Of a stretch of DNA of 64,000 nt, positions 49,674 through 58,419 are shown in pieces. The stretch comes from Acidimicrobiaceae bacterium (GTDB lineage: Bacteria; Actinomycetota; Acidimicrobiia; Acidimicrobiales; Ilumatobacteraceae), in the NCBI GenBank assembly GCA_020637235.1, contig JACJWG010000012.1, positions 1-64,000 of the forward strand, given 5' to 3'. The notes below the pieces were generated by a model. That model searched no databases. It had not been told where the DNA came from and saw only the letters and a program-made list of their open reading frames with translations. The first letter of the stretch is position 1; the number at the start of each line of letters is the position of its first letter. The translations under genes and the position numbers were made by a program.

Positions 49674-50704
49674 GTCTGGAGTTCCTTCTCCTGGAGATGT
49701 GGTGGGGAGGGAGGCGCTGCGCGGCCGGTTGAGCCTACGGTCTCCTCCACGAGGTAGAGGGGGCGGCCACGCACTTCGTCCTGGATCCGGTGGACGTAGC
49801 CGCCGACAATCCCCACCGAGGCGATGACGAGTCCGGCCAGGGCCGTGTTGAGCCACGCGATCCACACGAGACCAGCCACCGAGACGTTGGTCGCCGCAAC
49901 ACCCCCGGACACGAGGGCGCCCGCGGAGGCAAGGCCGAACAGGGCCACGCCGAGTGCCTGGATGGCTCGGATCGGCATCACTGAGAACGAGAAGATCGCA
50001 TTCGCCGCGAAGGCGAGCATCCGCTTCAGCGGATACTTCGTGTCACCTGCGAACCGGACATCGCGGTCGTAGTCGAATGGCGCTGCGCGAAACCCGGTCC
50101 AGGGCACCATCCCGCGGAGGAAACGGTTGTGCTCGCGCATCCCGCGCAGCGCATCGGCGGCGCTGCGGTCCATGACGCGGAAGTCACCCGTGTCCAGCGG
50201 GATGTCGAGGCCCGACATGCGCCGGATGACGCGGTAGAAGCCGACCGCGGTGAAGCGCTTGAACCGCGTCTCTCCGGGTCTGGCACGTCGGCGGCCATAC
50301 ACGACGTGCGCATCCTCGTCGAGCATCAGCTGCAGCATGTCGGGCAACAGCTCGGGCGGGTCCTGCAGGTCACCGTCGATGATTGCGAAATGGGTTCCCT
50401 CCGCGATGTCGAGTCCTGCGGTGACCGCCAACTGATGTCCGAAGTTCCTTGCCAGCACCACCGAGGTCACCCAGTCGTGCTCGCACGCCAGGGCACGCAG
50501 GATGTCGCGAGAACCGTCTCTCGAGCCATCGTCGACGTACACGACCGAGAGATCGAACCACTCGGCGCTTCGACGGACCTCGCCCAGCCGACGATGCATC
50601 TCCGGCAGACAGTCTTGCTCGTGGAAGATCGGTACAATCACGCAGAGGTGCGGGCGAGCGAGAACGTGACCGCCACGATTCACATTGCTCGGCGACTCAA
50701 CCAC
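49670..50704 (-). CDS. Polyprenyl-phosphate glycosyltransferase with two membrane helices (GtrB/ArnC-like)
   Basis: This is about 344 residues from a GTG at 50704 (GTG at 50683 is an alternative; no clear ribosome binding site). The GT2 domain has CVIVPIFHEQDCLPE, VVYVDDGSRDGSR, ARNFGHQLAVTAGLD, AIIDGDLQDPPEL (DxD) and DTGDFRVMDRSAADALR. Then come two transmembrane helices (FGLASAGALVSGG...; WIAWLNTALAGLVIASVGIVGG) and a short tail. This is the DPM1/GtrB type, which transfers a sugar from a nucleotide to undecaprenyl phosphate, so it should make the donor for the GT-C-like membrane proteins. It heads the coupled gene set. Confidence 0.88.
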   Translation of the reverse strand: MVESPSNVNRGGHVLARPHLCVIVPIFHEQDCLPEMHRRLGEVRRSAEWFDLSVVYVDDGSRDGSRDILRALACEHDWVTSVVLARNFGHQLAVTAGLDIAEGTHFAIIDGDLQDPPELLPDMLQLMLDEDAHVVYGRRRARPGETRFKRFTAVGFYRVIRRMSGLDIPLDTGDFRVMDRSAADALRGMREHNRFLRGMVPWTGFRAAPFDYDRDVRFAGDTKYPLKRMLAFAANAIFSFSVMPIRAIQALGVALFGLASAGALVSGGVAATNVSVAGLVWIAWLNTALAGLVIASVGIVGGYVHRIQDEVRGRPLYLVEETVGSTGRAAPPSPPHLQEKELQT

Positions 50705-50852
50705 AGGGCCCTCGGAGAATTGGGTGGGACGGGCCCCTCGATCGAAGGCCTCGGACGAGAATACTGCTCTCCTGCAGCGGAGGTAGTGATGCGCCGGGCG
50801 TCGTTGTGAGACGTGCGGCACCGGATCCCCTGCCCGGCTCTCGGGCCGCCGG

Positions 50853-51578
50853 TCAGCGTCGCTGCGCCGCGACGCGTTCGCCGATCGGCGAGTAGCGGAC
50901 GATGCAGTACAGGGCCCGCAAGCCGTCGCGCCAACCGATCTTCTTGCCCTCGGCGTAGGTGCGGCCCGAGTACGAGATGCCCACCTCGTACACGCGCCAG
51001 CCGCCACGGGCCACCTTGGCGGTGATCTCGGGCTCGAAGCCGAAACGGTCCTCGCACAGCTCGATGCTCTGGATCACGTTGCGCCGGAAGACCTTGTAGC
51101 AGGTCTCCATGTCGGTGAGGTTGAGGTCGGTGAACACGTTCGACGCGAGCGTCAGCAGTTTGTTGCCGGCCGAGTGCCAGAAGTAGAGCACCCGGTGCGG
51201 GCGGCTGCTCACGAACCGCGAGCCGTACACGACGTCGGCCCGATCGGCCACCAGCGGTTCGAGCAGGAACTCGAACTCCTCCGGGTCGTACTCCAGGTCG
51301 GCGTCCTGCACCACCACGTACTCGCGGCTCGCCTCGGCGAAGCCGGTGCGCAGCGCCGCACCCTTGCCGCGGTTGGCGGGTTGCAGGATCACCTTCAGCC
51401 GCGGTTCGTCCATCGCCGCCAGGATCTCGCGGCTCTTGTCGGTGGATCCGTCGTCCACCACGATCACCTCGCCCACGCAGGATTGCGCGAGCACGGTGTC
51501 GATCACCGTGGCGACCGTGGCCTCCTCGTTGAAGCACGGCACCACCACGCTGAGGCAGCCGGCGGGAACGGTGGACAT
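50853..51578 (-). CDS. GT2 glycosyltransferase, DPM1-like without membrane helices
   Basis: This is 241 residues. LSVVVPCFNEEATVATVI, VIVVDDGSTDKSREIL, NRGKGAALRTGFAEA and VVQDADLEYDPEE (DxD) precede DLTDMETCYKVFRRNV and the C-terminal YSGRTYAEGKKIGWRDGL, a signature of bacterial dolichol-phosphate-mannose-synthase-like proteins. It probably charges a polyprenyl phosphate with a hexose. The gene is separated from the operon at 50704 by 148 bases that may hold that operon's promoter. Confidence 0.88.
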   Translation of the reverse strand: MSTVPAGCLSVVVPCFNEEATVATVIDTVLAQSCVGEVIVVDDGSTDKSREILAAMDEPRLKVILQPANRGKGAALRTGFAEASREYVVVQDADLEYDPEEFEFLLEPLVADRADVVYGSRFVSSRPHRVLYFWHSAGNKLLTLASNVFTDLNLTDMETCYKVFRRNVIQSIELCEDRFGFEPEITAKVARGGWRVYEVGISYSGRTYAEGKKIGWRDGLRALYCIVRYSPIGERVAAQRR

Positions 51579-51600
51579 CCGGGCGAGTGTACCGAGGTGC

Positions 51601-52491
51601 TCAGCCGCGCACGGCTAGCACGAACGCACGCCGGGCGAGCGGCCACTGGCGGCCGCCGACGGCGATCATCCCCTGCATCGCGCTCTGCAGCCGCACCGTC
51701 GCTCGCAGGCGACCCTCCCGCGCGGCACGACGCCAGCCGAGCGCAGCAGCGCCGTCGGCGAGCTCGCGACAGGCCGCATGCTCCTCCACGGTGCGGGCCA
51801 GCGTGGCCGAGTTCTGCTGGGTCTCGCTCGCCGCATGGCGCCGGTAGCGGTACAGCCGTTCGGGCTCGAGCACGATCGAACCGCCGCCGAGCAGCACACG
51901 CCCGTACAGCAGCAGATCCATCACCTGGTGCACGCTCGGATCGAACGCCGGTGTGGGCACGAGCGACAGGCGGTACGACACCGCCGGGCAGTAGAAGAAC
52001 TGGCCCCGCAACACCAGCTGCAGTCCCCGCTCGCCACGTAGGCGTGGAAGCCGGTCGGGCCACAGCCACGCCTTCACGCGGTCGGGCATCGGCAGGTGCG
52101 GCGATCCGTCGGTGTCGATCACGGTCACCCTCGGCGCCACACACGCCGCGTCGGGGGCGGCGGTGTGCACCTGCCGGATCCGTTCGACGTAGCGCGGTTC
52201 GAGCAGGTCGTCGCCGTGCAGGATGACGGCGAGCTCGGCACCGTCGGCGGCGGCCACCTCGAGGCATCGGTTGAAGTTGCCGCCCACGCCCAGCCTCGTC
52301 GGGTTGCGCACCAACCGGATCCGATCGTCACCCAGCGCCTCCACGACCTCCCGCGCGCTGTCGTCGGGCGAGTCGTCCACCACCGTGCACCGCCAGTCGG
52401 CGTCGGTCTGGGCCACCACGCTGTCGAGCGCGAGCCGCAGGTAGGCCGGGTTCGAGTAGTACGGCACGGTGACTGCGTACGGAGCGGTCAT
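51601..52491 (-). CDS. GT2 glycosyltransferase
   Basis: This is 296 residues. AVTVPYYSNPAYLRLALDSVV, CTVVDDSPDDSAREVV, RLGVGGNFNRCLE and VILHGDDLLEPRYVE (DD as metal site) are of GT-A type. The C-terminal half (FFYCPAVSYRLSL, DLLLYGRVLLGG) is acceptor-side and variable. It ends 22 bases upstream of the DPM1-like gene and is probably co-transcribed with it. The sugar is unknown. Confidence 0.83.
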   Translation of the reverse strand: MTAPYAVTVPYYSNPAYLRLALDSVVAQTDADWRCTVVDDSPDDSAREVVEALGDDRIRLVRNPTRLGVGGNFNRCLEVAAADGAELAVILHGDDLLEPRYVERIRQVHTAAPDAACVAPRVTVIDTDGSPHLPMPDRVKAWLWPDRLPRLRGERGLQLVLRGQFFYCPAVSYRLSLVPTPAFDPSVHQVMDLLLYGRVLLGGGSIVLEPERLYRYRRHAASETQQNSATLARTVEEHAACRELADGAAALGWRRAAREGRLRATVRLQSAMQGMIAVGGRQWPLARRAFVLAVRG

Positions 52492-52544
52492 GGCGCCGCC
52501 GACGCTACCCGTCCGGCCGGCCGGCAGGGCCTACGCTCGACGTC

Positions 52545-52904
52545 ATGTCCACCACGGCCAAGCAGGCGCTGGTGCTGCTCGCGGGCGGCATCGTCATCGC
52601 GGCGTTCATCCTGCGGCTCGCCCGCCGGCGACTGCTCAGCACGCGCTATGCGATCGGGTGGCTGGTCATCGGTGGCCTCGTCGCCCTCGCTGCAGCGCTC
52701 ATGCCGTTCGTCGGTCGCCTCGGTCGTCTCGCCAACATGACGCCGACGGCCGTGCTGCTGACGATGAGCTCGGTGCTCTTGCTCGCGATCTCGGTGCAAC
52801 TCTCGATCAGCGTGTCGCAGTTGCAGGAACGCCTGCGCACCACTGCCGAGGCGCACGCCCTACTCGCCCGGCGCCTCGACGAGTTGGAGCAGCGTGGCGC
52901 CTGA
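52545..52904 (+). CDS. DUF2304 small membrane protein
   Basis: This is 119 residues with three hydrophobic helices (LVLLAGGIVIAAFILRL; IGWLVIGGLVALAAALM; TMSSVLLLAISVQLSISVS) and a coiled-coil cytosolic end (SQLQERLRTTAEAHALLARRL). It contains the R-Y-A-I-G-W-L motif of DUF2304, whose members pair with GT2 genes. Its stop overlaps the GTG start of the next GT2 (GTGGCGCCTGA), which supports that pairing. Function is unproven. Confidence 0.82.
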   Translation: MSTTAKQALVLLAGGIVIAAFILRLARRRLLSTRYAIGWLVIGGLVALAAALMPFVGRLGRLANMTPTAVLLTMSSVLLLAISVQLSISVSQLQERLRTTAEAHALLARRLDELEQRGA

Positions 52905-53673
52905 CGCCGAGTCACCCACGTCGAGCACTGCGGGCGCCGGGGTGCTCGTCGTCGTCCCTGCGTACAACGAGCGCGACTGCATCGCCGCCGTGGTCGACGA
53001 CGTGCGGGGCGCGGGCTACGACTGCCTCGTCGTCGACGACGGCAGCCGCGACGAGACAGCCGAGATCGCCGCGGCTCACGGTGCCGCGGTGGTGCGGCTG
53101 CCGATCAACCTCGGCGTGGGCGGTGCGCTGCGCACCGGCTTCCGTTACGCCACCGATCACGGCTACCACACCGTCGTGCAGGTGGACGCCGACGGCCAGC
53201 ACGTCACCGACCACATCCGTCACCTGCTCGAGGCCGTCGACACCGCCGATCTCGACATGGCCGTCGGCAGCAGGTTCCTCGGCCACGGCGACTACCGGAT
53301 GCCGTTCGTGCGCCGGTGGGCGGTGCGCGTGCTGGCCGCCGTCATCCGCTCCACGGGCAAGGCCCACATCACCGACCCCACCTCCGGGTTCCGTGCCATC
53401 CGCCGACCGCTGCTCGACGCGTTCGCCGCCGACTTCCCGGCGCACTACCTGGGCGACACCTTCGAGGCGCTGTTGGTGTCGGCTCGTCGGGGCTACCGCC
53501 TCGGCGAGGTACCGGTCGCGATGCGCGAACGCCAGGGCGGTCGCCCGTCGGCCGATCTGTCCGCGCTGGTGCAGTCGGTGTTGCGTGCGTTCACGATCCT
53601 GCTCACCGGCACCACCTTCGATCTGCCACCACGATCGGGCGCGAACCACCGCGCCCCCAGGAACGCCGGCTGA
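52894..53673 (+). CDS. GT2 glycosyltransferase paired with DUF2304
   Basis: This is 259 residues from a GTG at 52894. LVVVPAYNERDCIAAVV, CLVVDDGSRDETA, NLGVGGALRTGFRYA and VQVDADGQHVTDHI (DxD) with DPTSGFRAIRRPLL are typical of the DPM1/DUF2304-linked GT2 group. The C-terminus lacks membrane helices, which would be supplied by the DUF2304 partner. It probably makes polyprenyl-phosphate sugar. The next gene starts 7 bases after its stop. Confidence 0.87.
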   Translation: MAPDAESPTSSTAGAGVLVVVPAYNERDCIAAVVDDVRGAGYDCLVVDDGSRDETAEIAAAHGAAVVRLPINLGVGGALRTGFRYATDHGYHTVVQVDADGQHVTDHIRHLLEAVDTADLDMAVGSRFLGHGDYRMPFVRRWAVRVLAAVIRSTGKAHITDPTSGFRAIRRPLLDAFAADFPAHYLGDTFEALLVSARRGYRLGEVPVAMRERQGGRPSADLSALVQSVLRAFTILLTGTTFDLPPRSGANHRAPRNAG

Positions 53674-53680
53674 CACGCCG

Positions 53681-55240
53681 ATGACCCGACGCCTCGCCTT
53701 CCCGGTCGCGATGTTCGCCGTGGTGTTCGGGCTGCTGCTCACCTGGACGGTCGGCACCCCGCTGTTCGGATCGCCCGACGAGCCCGCACATCTGTACAAG
53801 AGCTATGGCACCGCCCACTTCGAGGCGATCGGCGAGGCGATGGACGAGAGCATCTCGAACATCCGCCGGTTCGACGTGCCCGAACAGATGGGCCAGTCGC
53901 CGGGGATCATGTGCTGGGTGTTCCAGGCCGATGCCTCGGTGGCGTGCGAGACCCCTGGGTTTGCCGGCGCGGGGGAGTCGTCGGCCGCGGTGTATCCGCC
54001 ATTCTGGTACGCACTCGTCGGCGGCGGAGCACGGCTCGTCGGTCAGGAGACCCACCAGCGTTGGTACCGAGCGATGGGGGCACTGCTGTGTGCCGTGCTG
54101 ATCGCGGTGGCGTTCGCCGTCGCCGACCGCTCGCGGGCTCGACGGTTCAGCCCGCTGTTGCTGTTGGCCCTGGCGCCGATGACGCTGTTCCTGGCCGGCA
54201 CGGTGAACCCCAACGGCTTCGAGATCGCCGGCTTCGTGCTGCTGTGGGTGCTGTGCCTGCACGCCGACCACGAACGCGCCCCGACGGCGCTCGGCGGCAC
54301 GCTCGTCGGCGCCGCCGTGGCGGTGCTGCTGCTGTCGCGTTTCGCCTCGGCGCTGTGGGTGGCCGCCGGTGCGGTGGTGGTCGCCGTCGCATTCGGCGTC
54401 GACGGCGTCCGGCGCTTCCTGCGCCGCTCGTTCCTCGTGCCCGCGCTGTCGATCAGCGGGGCAGCGGTGGTCGCACTGCTGGCATGGTCGCGCTACGCCG
54501 GCGCTCAGGCGGAAGATCCGCGCATCGCCACCGATGCGTCGGCCCGCGAGGTGGTGCGGCTGTCGTGGGAGCGCATGCCCGAGTACCTGCGCCAGATGAT
54601 CGGCATCCTCGGCTGGCTCGACACCCGGCTCCCGTGGTTCGTGTACGCGTCGTTCGCAGTGTTCACCGCCGTCGCGATCGCCGGCGTGGTGGCGTCGCGC
54701 CAGCCCCGACTGATGGTGGCAGCGCTGCTCACCGCCGCTGGTCTCGTCGCGATCCCCATCGTGATCAACGTGATGAGCGCACGATCGGCCGGCATCCTGT
54801 GGCAGGGCCGCTACGGGCTGCCGTTGTTCGCGATGTTCGCCTGGCTCGGCATGCTCGGCTGGCGGGCCGCCGCCGACCGGCGCGCCGAGAGGTCGGACCG
54901 CACCGACCAGGCGCTCCGAACGAACGAGCGGATTGCGGCGATCGTGGTGGCTTCCGTCGCCGCGGTGTGCTTCGTCGTCGCCGAGGTGGCTGCGTTCTGG
55001 CAGATGCTCCGGCGTTTCAGTGTGGGAGCGAACGGGAAGATCTGGCTCGACGATCCCCTCCCCTGGCAGCCGGCGATCGCTCCGATCCCGTTGATCGTGA
55101 TCAACTCGGTGCTCGCCGTCGCGCTCGCACTGGTCGTCTCGCTGCGCGCACTGTCACCGTCGGCACACGACGCCGGTGTCGTGGGTCTGACGGCTCCTTC
55201 GCCGGTCGGTGCCGAGCCCGCGGACCCACTCACTGGGTAG
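53681..55240 (+). CDS. DUF2142-type polytopic membrane protein (copy 2)
   Basis: This is 519 residues. LFGSPDEPAHLYKSYGTAHFEAIGE follows the first membrane helix, as in copy 1 at 13262-14818. YPPFWYALVGGGARL, LALAPMTLFLAGTVNPNGFEI and ILWQGRYGLPLFAMFAW match the DUF2142 signature. About eleven membrane helices are predicted. The GT2-DUF2142 order suggests it uses the polyprenyl sugar made by the preceding gene, as a GT-C enzyme would; this is inference. It ends 11 bases before the ugd start. Confidence 0.83.
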   Translation: MTRRLAFPVAMFAVVFGLLLTWTVGTPLFGSPDEPAHLYKSYGTAHFEAIGEAMDESISNIRRFDVPEQMGQSPGIMCWVFQADASVACETPGFAGAGESSAAVYPPFWYALVGGGARLVGQETHQRWYRAMGALLCAVLIAVAFAVADRSRARRFSPLLLLALAPMTLFLAGTVNPNGFEIAGFVLLWVLCLHADHERAPTALGGTLVGAAVAVLLLSRFASALWVAAGAVVVAVAFGVDGVRRFLRRSFLVPALSISGAAVVALLAWSRYAGAQAEDPRIATDASAREVVRLSWERMPEYLRQMIGILGWLDTRLPWFVYASFAVFTAVAIAGVVASRQPRLMVAALLTAAGLVAIPIVINVMSARSAGILWQGRYGLPLFAMFAWLGMLGWRAAADRRAERSDRTDQALRTNERIAAIVVASVAAVCFVVAEVAAFWQMLRRFSVGANGKIWLDDPLPWQPAIAPIPLIVINSVLAVALALVVSLRALSPSAHDAGVVGLTAPSPVGAEPADPLTG

Positions 55241-55251
55241 CCTCTGCGGCC

Positions 55252-57432
55252 GTGGCACGTCTGGCGATCATTGGTACGGGTTATGTGGGTTTGACGACGG
55301 GGGCGTGTTTTGCGCATCTGGGTCATGAGGTGGTGTGTGCGGACATCGATGTATCGAAGGTGGAGCGGTTGAATCGGGGTGAGGTCCCGATCGTGGAGCA
55401 TCGGTTGGACGAGTTGGTGGTGGAGGGGTTGCGGGCGGGGAATCTGCGGTTCGTGGTGGGGGCTGCGGAGGCGGTGGCGGAGTGTGAGATCGCGTTCTTG
55501 TGTGTGCCGACGCCGCAGGGTGATGACGGGTCGGCGGATCTCAGTTATGTGGAGGCGGCGGCGGCGGAGATCGCGGGGGTGTTGCCGTACGAGGCGATCG
55601 TGGTGAACAAGTCGACGGTGCCGGTCGGCAGCACGAAGGTGGTGGAGCGGGTGTTGAGGCGCCCGGATGTGCGGGTGGTGTCGAATCCGGAGTTCTTGCG
55701 TGAGGGTTCGGCGGTGGATGACTTTCTGCGGCCGGATCGTGTGGTGGTGGGGTGTGAGGATCGTGCGGCGGCGATGCGTGTGGGTGGCTTGTACGACAAG
55801 GTGCGGGCGCAGGTGTTGGTGACGGATCCGGCGTCGGCGGAGACGATCAAGTACGCGGCGAATGCGTTCTTGGCGACGAAGTTGTCGTTCATCAATGCGA
55901 TCGCGGCGATCTGTGAGGGGGTGGGTGCGGATGTGAACGATGTGGTGGTCGGGATGGGGTACGACAAGCGGATCGGGACCGAGTTCTTGCGTCCGGGTCC
56001 GGGGTGGGGTGGGAGTTGCTTCGATGGGGCGGAGACGTTGCTCGTCGCCGACGTGCACGGTCCGCGTCTGGTTCGGTTCGACGAGTTGGGCACCGTCGAG
56101 CTCGACGGGCTCGAGGTGCTCTCCTGGCGTGAGGGGCAGATCATGCCCGAGTTCATGCCTGCGCTCGGGATCTCCGAGCGGCCGTACGTGGGCGACATGA
56201 TCGATGTCCGGACGAAGATGGGTCGTCGAGTGTCGGTGACGGCGGACCACCCGATGATCGTGCGCGACGGCGACGGCACCCGGGTGAAACTCGCCGGCGA
56301 TCTCACCGACGCAGACTGGCTGCCGATCTCGCTCGGCCAACCCCTCATCGACACCGACCTCACGGTCGACGACATGACCGACATCGACATCGAGGCGTTG
56401 GTTGCGGTGGCGCGAAGGGAGCTTCGGATTCCGGATCAGATCTGGGAGGCGTCGGAGTCGTCGAAGCAGGCGTTGTTGCGTGGCTTGTGGGCGGGCGATG
56501 GTTCGTGGTCGCTGCTCAACGGTGGCCCCTCGGTCGCGTTGGAGTACGGCACGGTGTCCGCGCGGTTGGCCGATGGGATGCTTCGGCTGTTGGGCGAGCT
56601 CGGAGTGGTCGCCCGCCACAAGGTGGCGCGGACGGCGAAGAGTACGACCGACACGCACTGGCTGGTGATCTCGGGCGCCGACCAGATCGAGGAGGCATGG
56701 TGGTTGCTGGAGCCGCACGAGCGTGCCGATGTCGCCGCACAGCTCGCTCAGCAGTCCAAGCGAATCGCGCCGACCGGCTACCGCCTCGATCGGAAAGGCA
56801 CCGCCTGGGTCCGTGTCGTCGAAACGACACGACGCCCCACCGCACAGACGGTGTACTCCGTCGAGGTCGCCGCGAACCACACCGTCGTCACCAGCGGCGG
56901 ACTCGTCGCACACAACTGCTTCCCAAAAGATTCGAGAGCACTTCTGAAGATCGCGAACGAGGCCGGGTACCGGTTCGATCTGTTGGCCGGGGTGATCGCG
57001 GTGAACGACGAACAGTTCGACCGGGTGGCCGACAAGATCCGTGACGCCGCCGGCGGCGACCTCACCGGGCGCACGGTCGGGGTGTGGGGACTCACGTTCA
57101 AAGCCCGCACCGACGACCTGCGCGACTCACCGTCGATCTCGATCATCGGGCGGCTCCTCGCCGCCGGCGCCACCGTGCGCGCCTTCGACCCCACCGTCGA
57201 CGGCCCGAAGTTCGGGGTACCCACCGACGTCGTGGTGTGCGCCGACGCCTACGACGCCGCCAAGGACGCCGACGTGCTCGCGGTGCTCACCGAATGGGAC
57301 GACTTCCGTTGGGTCGACCCGCACGTCGTGGCCGCCAACATGCCCGGCCGCACCGTGATCGACGGACGCAACCTCCTCGAACGCGCCGCCTGGACCCACG
57401 CCGGGTTCCGCCACCTCGGCATCGGCCGCTGA
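55252..57432 (+). CDS. ugd: UDP-glucose 6-dehydrogenase precursor containing an intein
   Basis: This is a 726-residue precursor from a GTG at 55252; after intein loss the mature enzyme would be 426 residues, the usual length. It oxidises UDP-glucose to UDP-glucuronate with NAD. The N-extein starts ARLAIIGTGYVGLTTGACFAHLG, with VNKSTVPVGS and NPEFLREGSAVDDFL, and ends PGWGGS. The C-extein resumes CFPKDSRALLKIANE and ends GRNLLE...HLGIGR. The intein separates Ser255 from the catalytic Cys of GGSCFPKD, so precursor activity is impossible without splicing. UXS overlaps its stop by one base. Confidence 0.93.
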   Translation: MARLAIIGTGYVGLTTGACFAHLGHEVVCADIDVSKVERLNRGEVPIVEHRLDELVVEGLRAGNLRFVVGAAEAVAECEIAFLCVPTPQGDDGSADLSYVEAAAAEIAGVLPYEAIVVNKSTVPVGSTKVVERVLRRPDVRVVSNPEFLREGSAVDDFLRPDRVVVGCEDRAAAMRVGGLYDKVRAQVLVTDPASAETIKYAANAFLATKLSFINAIAAICEGVGADVNDVVVGMGYDKRIGTEFLRPGPGWGGSCFDGAETLLVADVHGPRLVRFDELGTVELDGLEVLSWREGQIMPEFMPALGISERPYVGDMIDVRTKMGRRVSVTADHPMIVRDGDGTRVKLAGDLTDADWLPISLGQPLIDTDLTVDDMTDIDIEALVAVARRELRIPDQIWEASESSKQALLRGLWAGDGSWSLLNGGPSVALEYGTVSARLADGMLRLLGELGVVARHKVARTAKSTTDTHWLVISGADQIEEAWWLLEPHERADVAAQLAQQSKRIAPTGYRLDRKGTAWVRVVETTRRPTAQTVYSVEVAANHTVVTSGGLVAHNCFPKDSRALLKIANEAGYRFDLLAGVIAVNDEQFDRVADKIRDAAGGDLTGRTVGVWGLTFKARTDDLRDSPSISIIGRLLAAGATVRAFDPTVDGPKFGVPTDVVVCADAYDAAKDADVLAVLTEWDDFRWVDPHVVAANMPGRTVIDGRNLLERAAWTHAGFRHLGIGR
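56017..56916 (+). mobile_element. Intein within UDP-glucose dehydrogenase (300 residues)
   Basis: The intein runs from Cys1 (56017-56019, CFDGAETLLV) to His-Asn (56911-56916), with Cys+1 at 56917. Block A is the CFDGAETLLV start. Block B is VSVTADHPMIV, with the splicing His in TxxH. The end VYSVEVAANHTVV (block F) and GGLVAHN|C (block G) are canonical. Inside, ALLRGLWAGDGSWS is one LAGLIDADG-type motif with the acidic residue kept. The 300-residue size is between mini-inteins and full endonuclease inteins, so the homing domain is probably reduced. The host site is the enzyme's own nucleophile. Confidence 0.92.
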
Positions 57433-58394
57433 TGGCCGGCCAGCGTCATCTGCTCGCCGGTGGTGGCGGGTTCATCGGCTCGCACCTCACCGACCTCCTC
57501 ACCGCCCGCGGCGATCAGGTCACCATCGTCGACAACTTCGTCACCGGCCGCCGCAGCAACATCGCCCACCTCCGCGACCACCCCGACGTCACCGTCGTCG
57601 AACACGACGTCACCGAACCGTTCCCGACGTCGATCACCAACGGCACCTACGACACGGTCCTCGACCTCGCCAGCCCCGCCTCACCACTCGACTTCGCCAC
57701 GATGCCACTCGAGATCCTCGCCGTCGGATCCACCGGCACCCGCAACCTCCTCGACCTCGCCGTCACCCAACACGCCCGCTTCTTCCTCGCCTCCACCAGC
57801 GAGGTCTACGGCGACCCACTCATCCACCCCCAACCCGAGACCTACCTCGGCAACGTCAGCAGCATCGGTCCCCGCTCCTGCTACGACGAAGCCAAACGCT
57901 TCAGCGAAGCCATCACCATGGCCTACCACCGCGTCCACGGCCTCGACGTCCGCATCGCCCGCATCTTCAACACCTACGGCGAACGCATGCGACCCGACGA
58001 CGGACGCGTCGTCAACACCTTCATCCTCCAAGCCCTCCGCAACCAACCCATCACCCTCCACGGCAACGGCGCACAGACCCGGAGCTTCTGCCACGTCCTC
58101 GACGAAGCCACCGGACTCCTCCACGTCCTCGACGGACCCATCACCGGCCCCGTCAACATCGGCAACCCCGACGAATTCACCATGCGCGAACTCGCCGAAC
58201 ACGTCATCGAGCTCACCGGCTCCACCAGCGAGATCATCACCGTGCCGCTCCCACCCGAACGAGACGGCGACCCCCTGCAACGCCAACCCGACATCACCCT
58301 CGCCACCACCACCTACGGCTGGACCCCCACCACCACACTGCGCGACGGCCTCAACCGCATGATCCACCACTTCCAGATCCACGAGCGCATCTGA
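57432..58394 (+). CDS. UDP-glucuronate decarboxylase (UDP-xylose synthase)
   Basis: This is a 320-residue extended SDR that converts UDP-glucuronate to UDP-xylose. Its ATG shares the last base of the ugd stop. Motifs are HLLAGGGGFIGSHL, LDLASPASP, STSEVYGDPLIHPQPETYLG and SCYDEAKRFSEA (YxxxK), characteristic of UXS. It uses the product of ugd directly. Third codon positions are extremely C-rich here, unlike the G/T-rich ugd N-extein. Start and frame are secure from the family N-terminus. Confidence 0.93.
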   Translation: MAGQRHLLAGGGGFIGSHLTDLLTARGDQVTIVDNFVTGRRSNIAHLRDHPDVTVVEHDVTEPFPTSITNGTYDTVLDLASPASPLDFATMPLEILAVGSTGTRNLLDLAVTQHARFFLASTSEVYGDPLIHPQPETYLGNVSSIGPRSCYDEAKRFSEAITMAYHRVHGLDVRIARIFNTYGERMRPDDGRVVNTFILQALRNQPITLHGNGAQTRSFCHVLDEATGLLHVLDGPITGPVNIGNPDEFTMRELAEHVIELTGSTSEIITVPLPPERDGDPLQRQPDITLATTTYGWTPTTTLRDGLNRMIHHFQIHERI

Positions 58395-58419
58395 CCCACC
58401 CGCCTTCGGAGGCAACCCC

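Noticed and set aside
54811..56913. Long open frame antisense to DUF2142 copy 2 and ugd
   Set aside because: No domain is visible; it results from the skewed codon use of the ugd N-extein.
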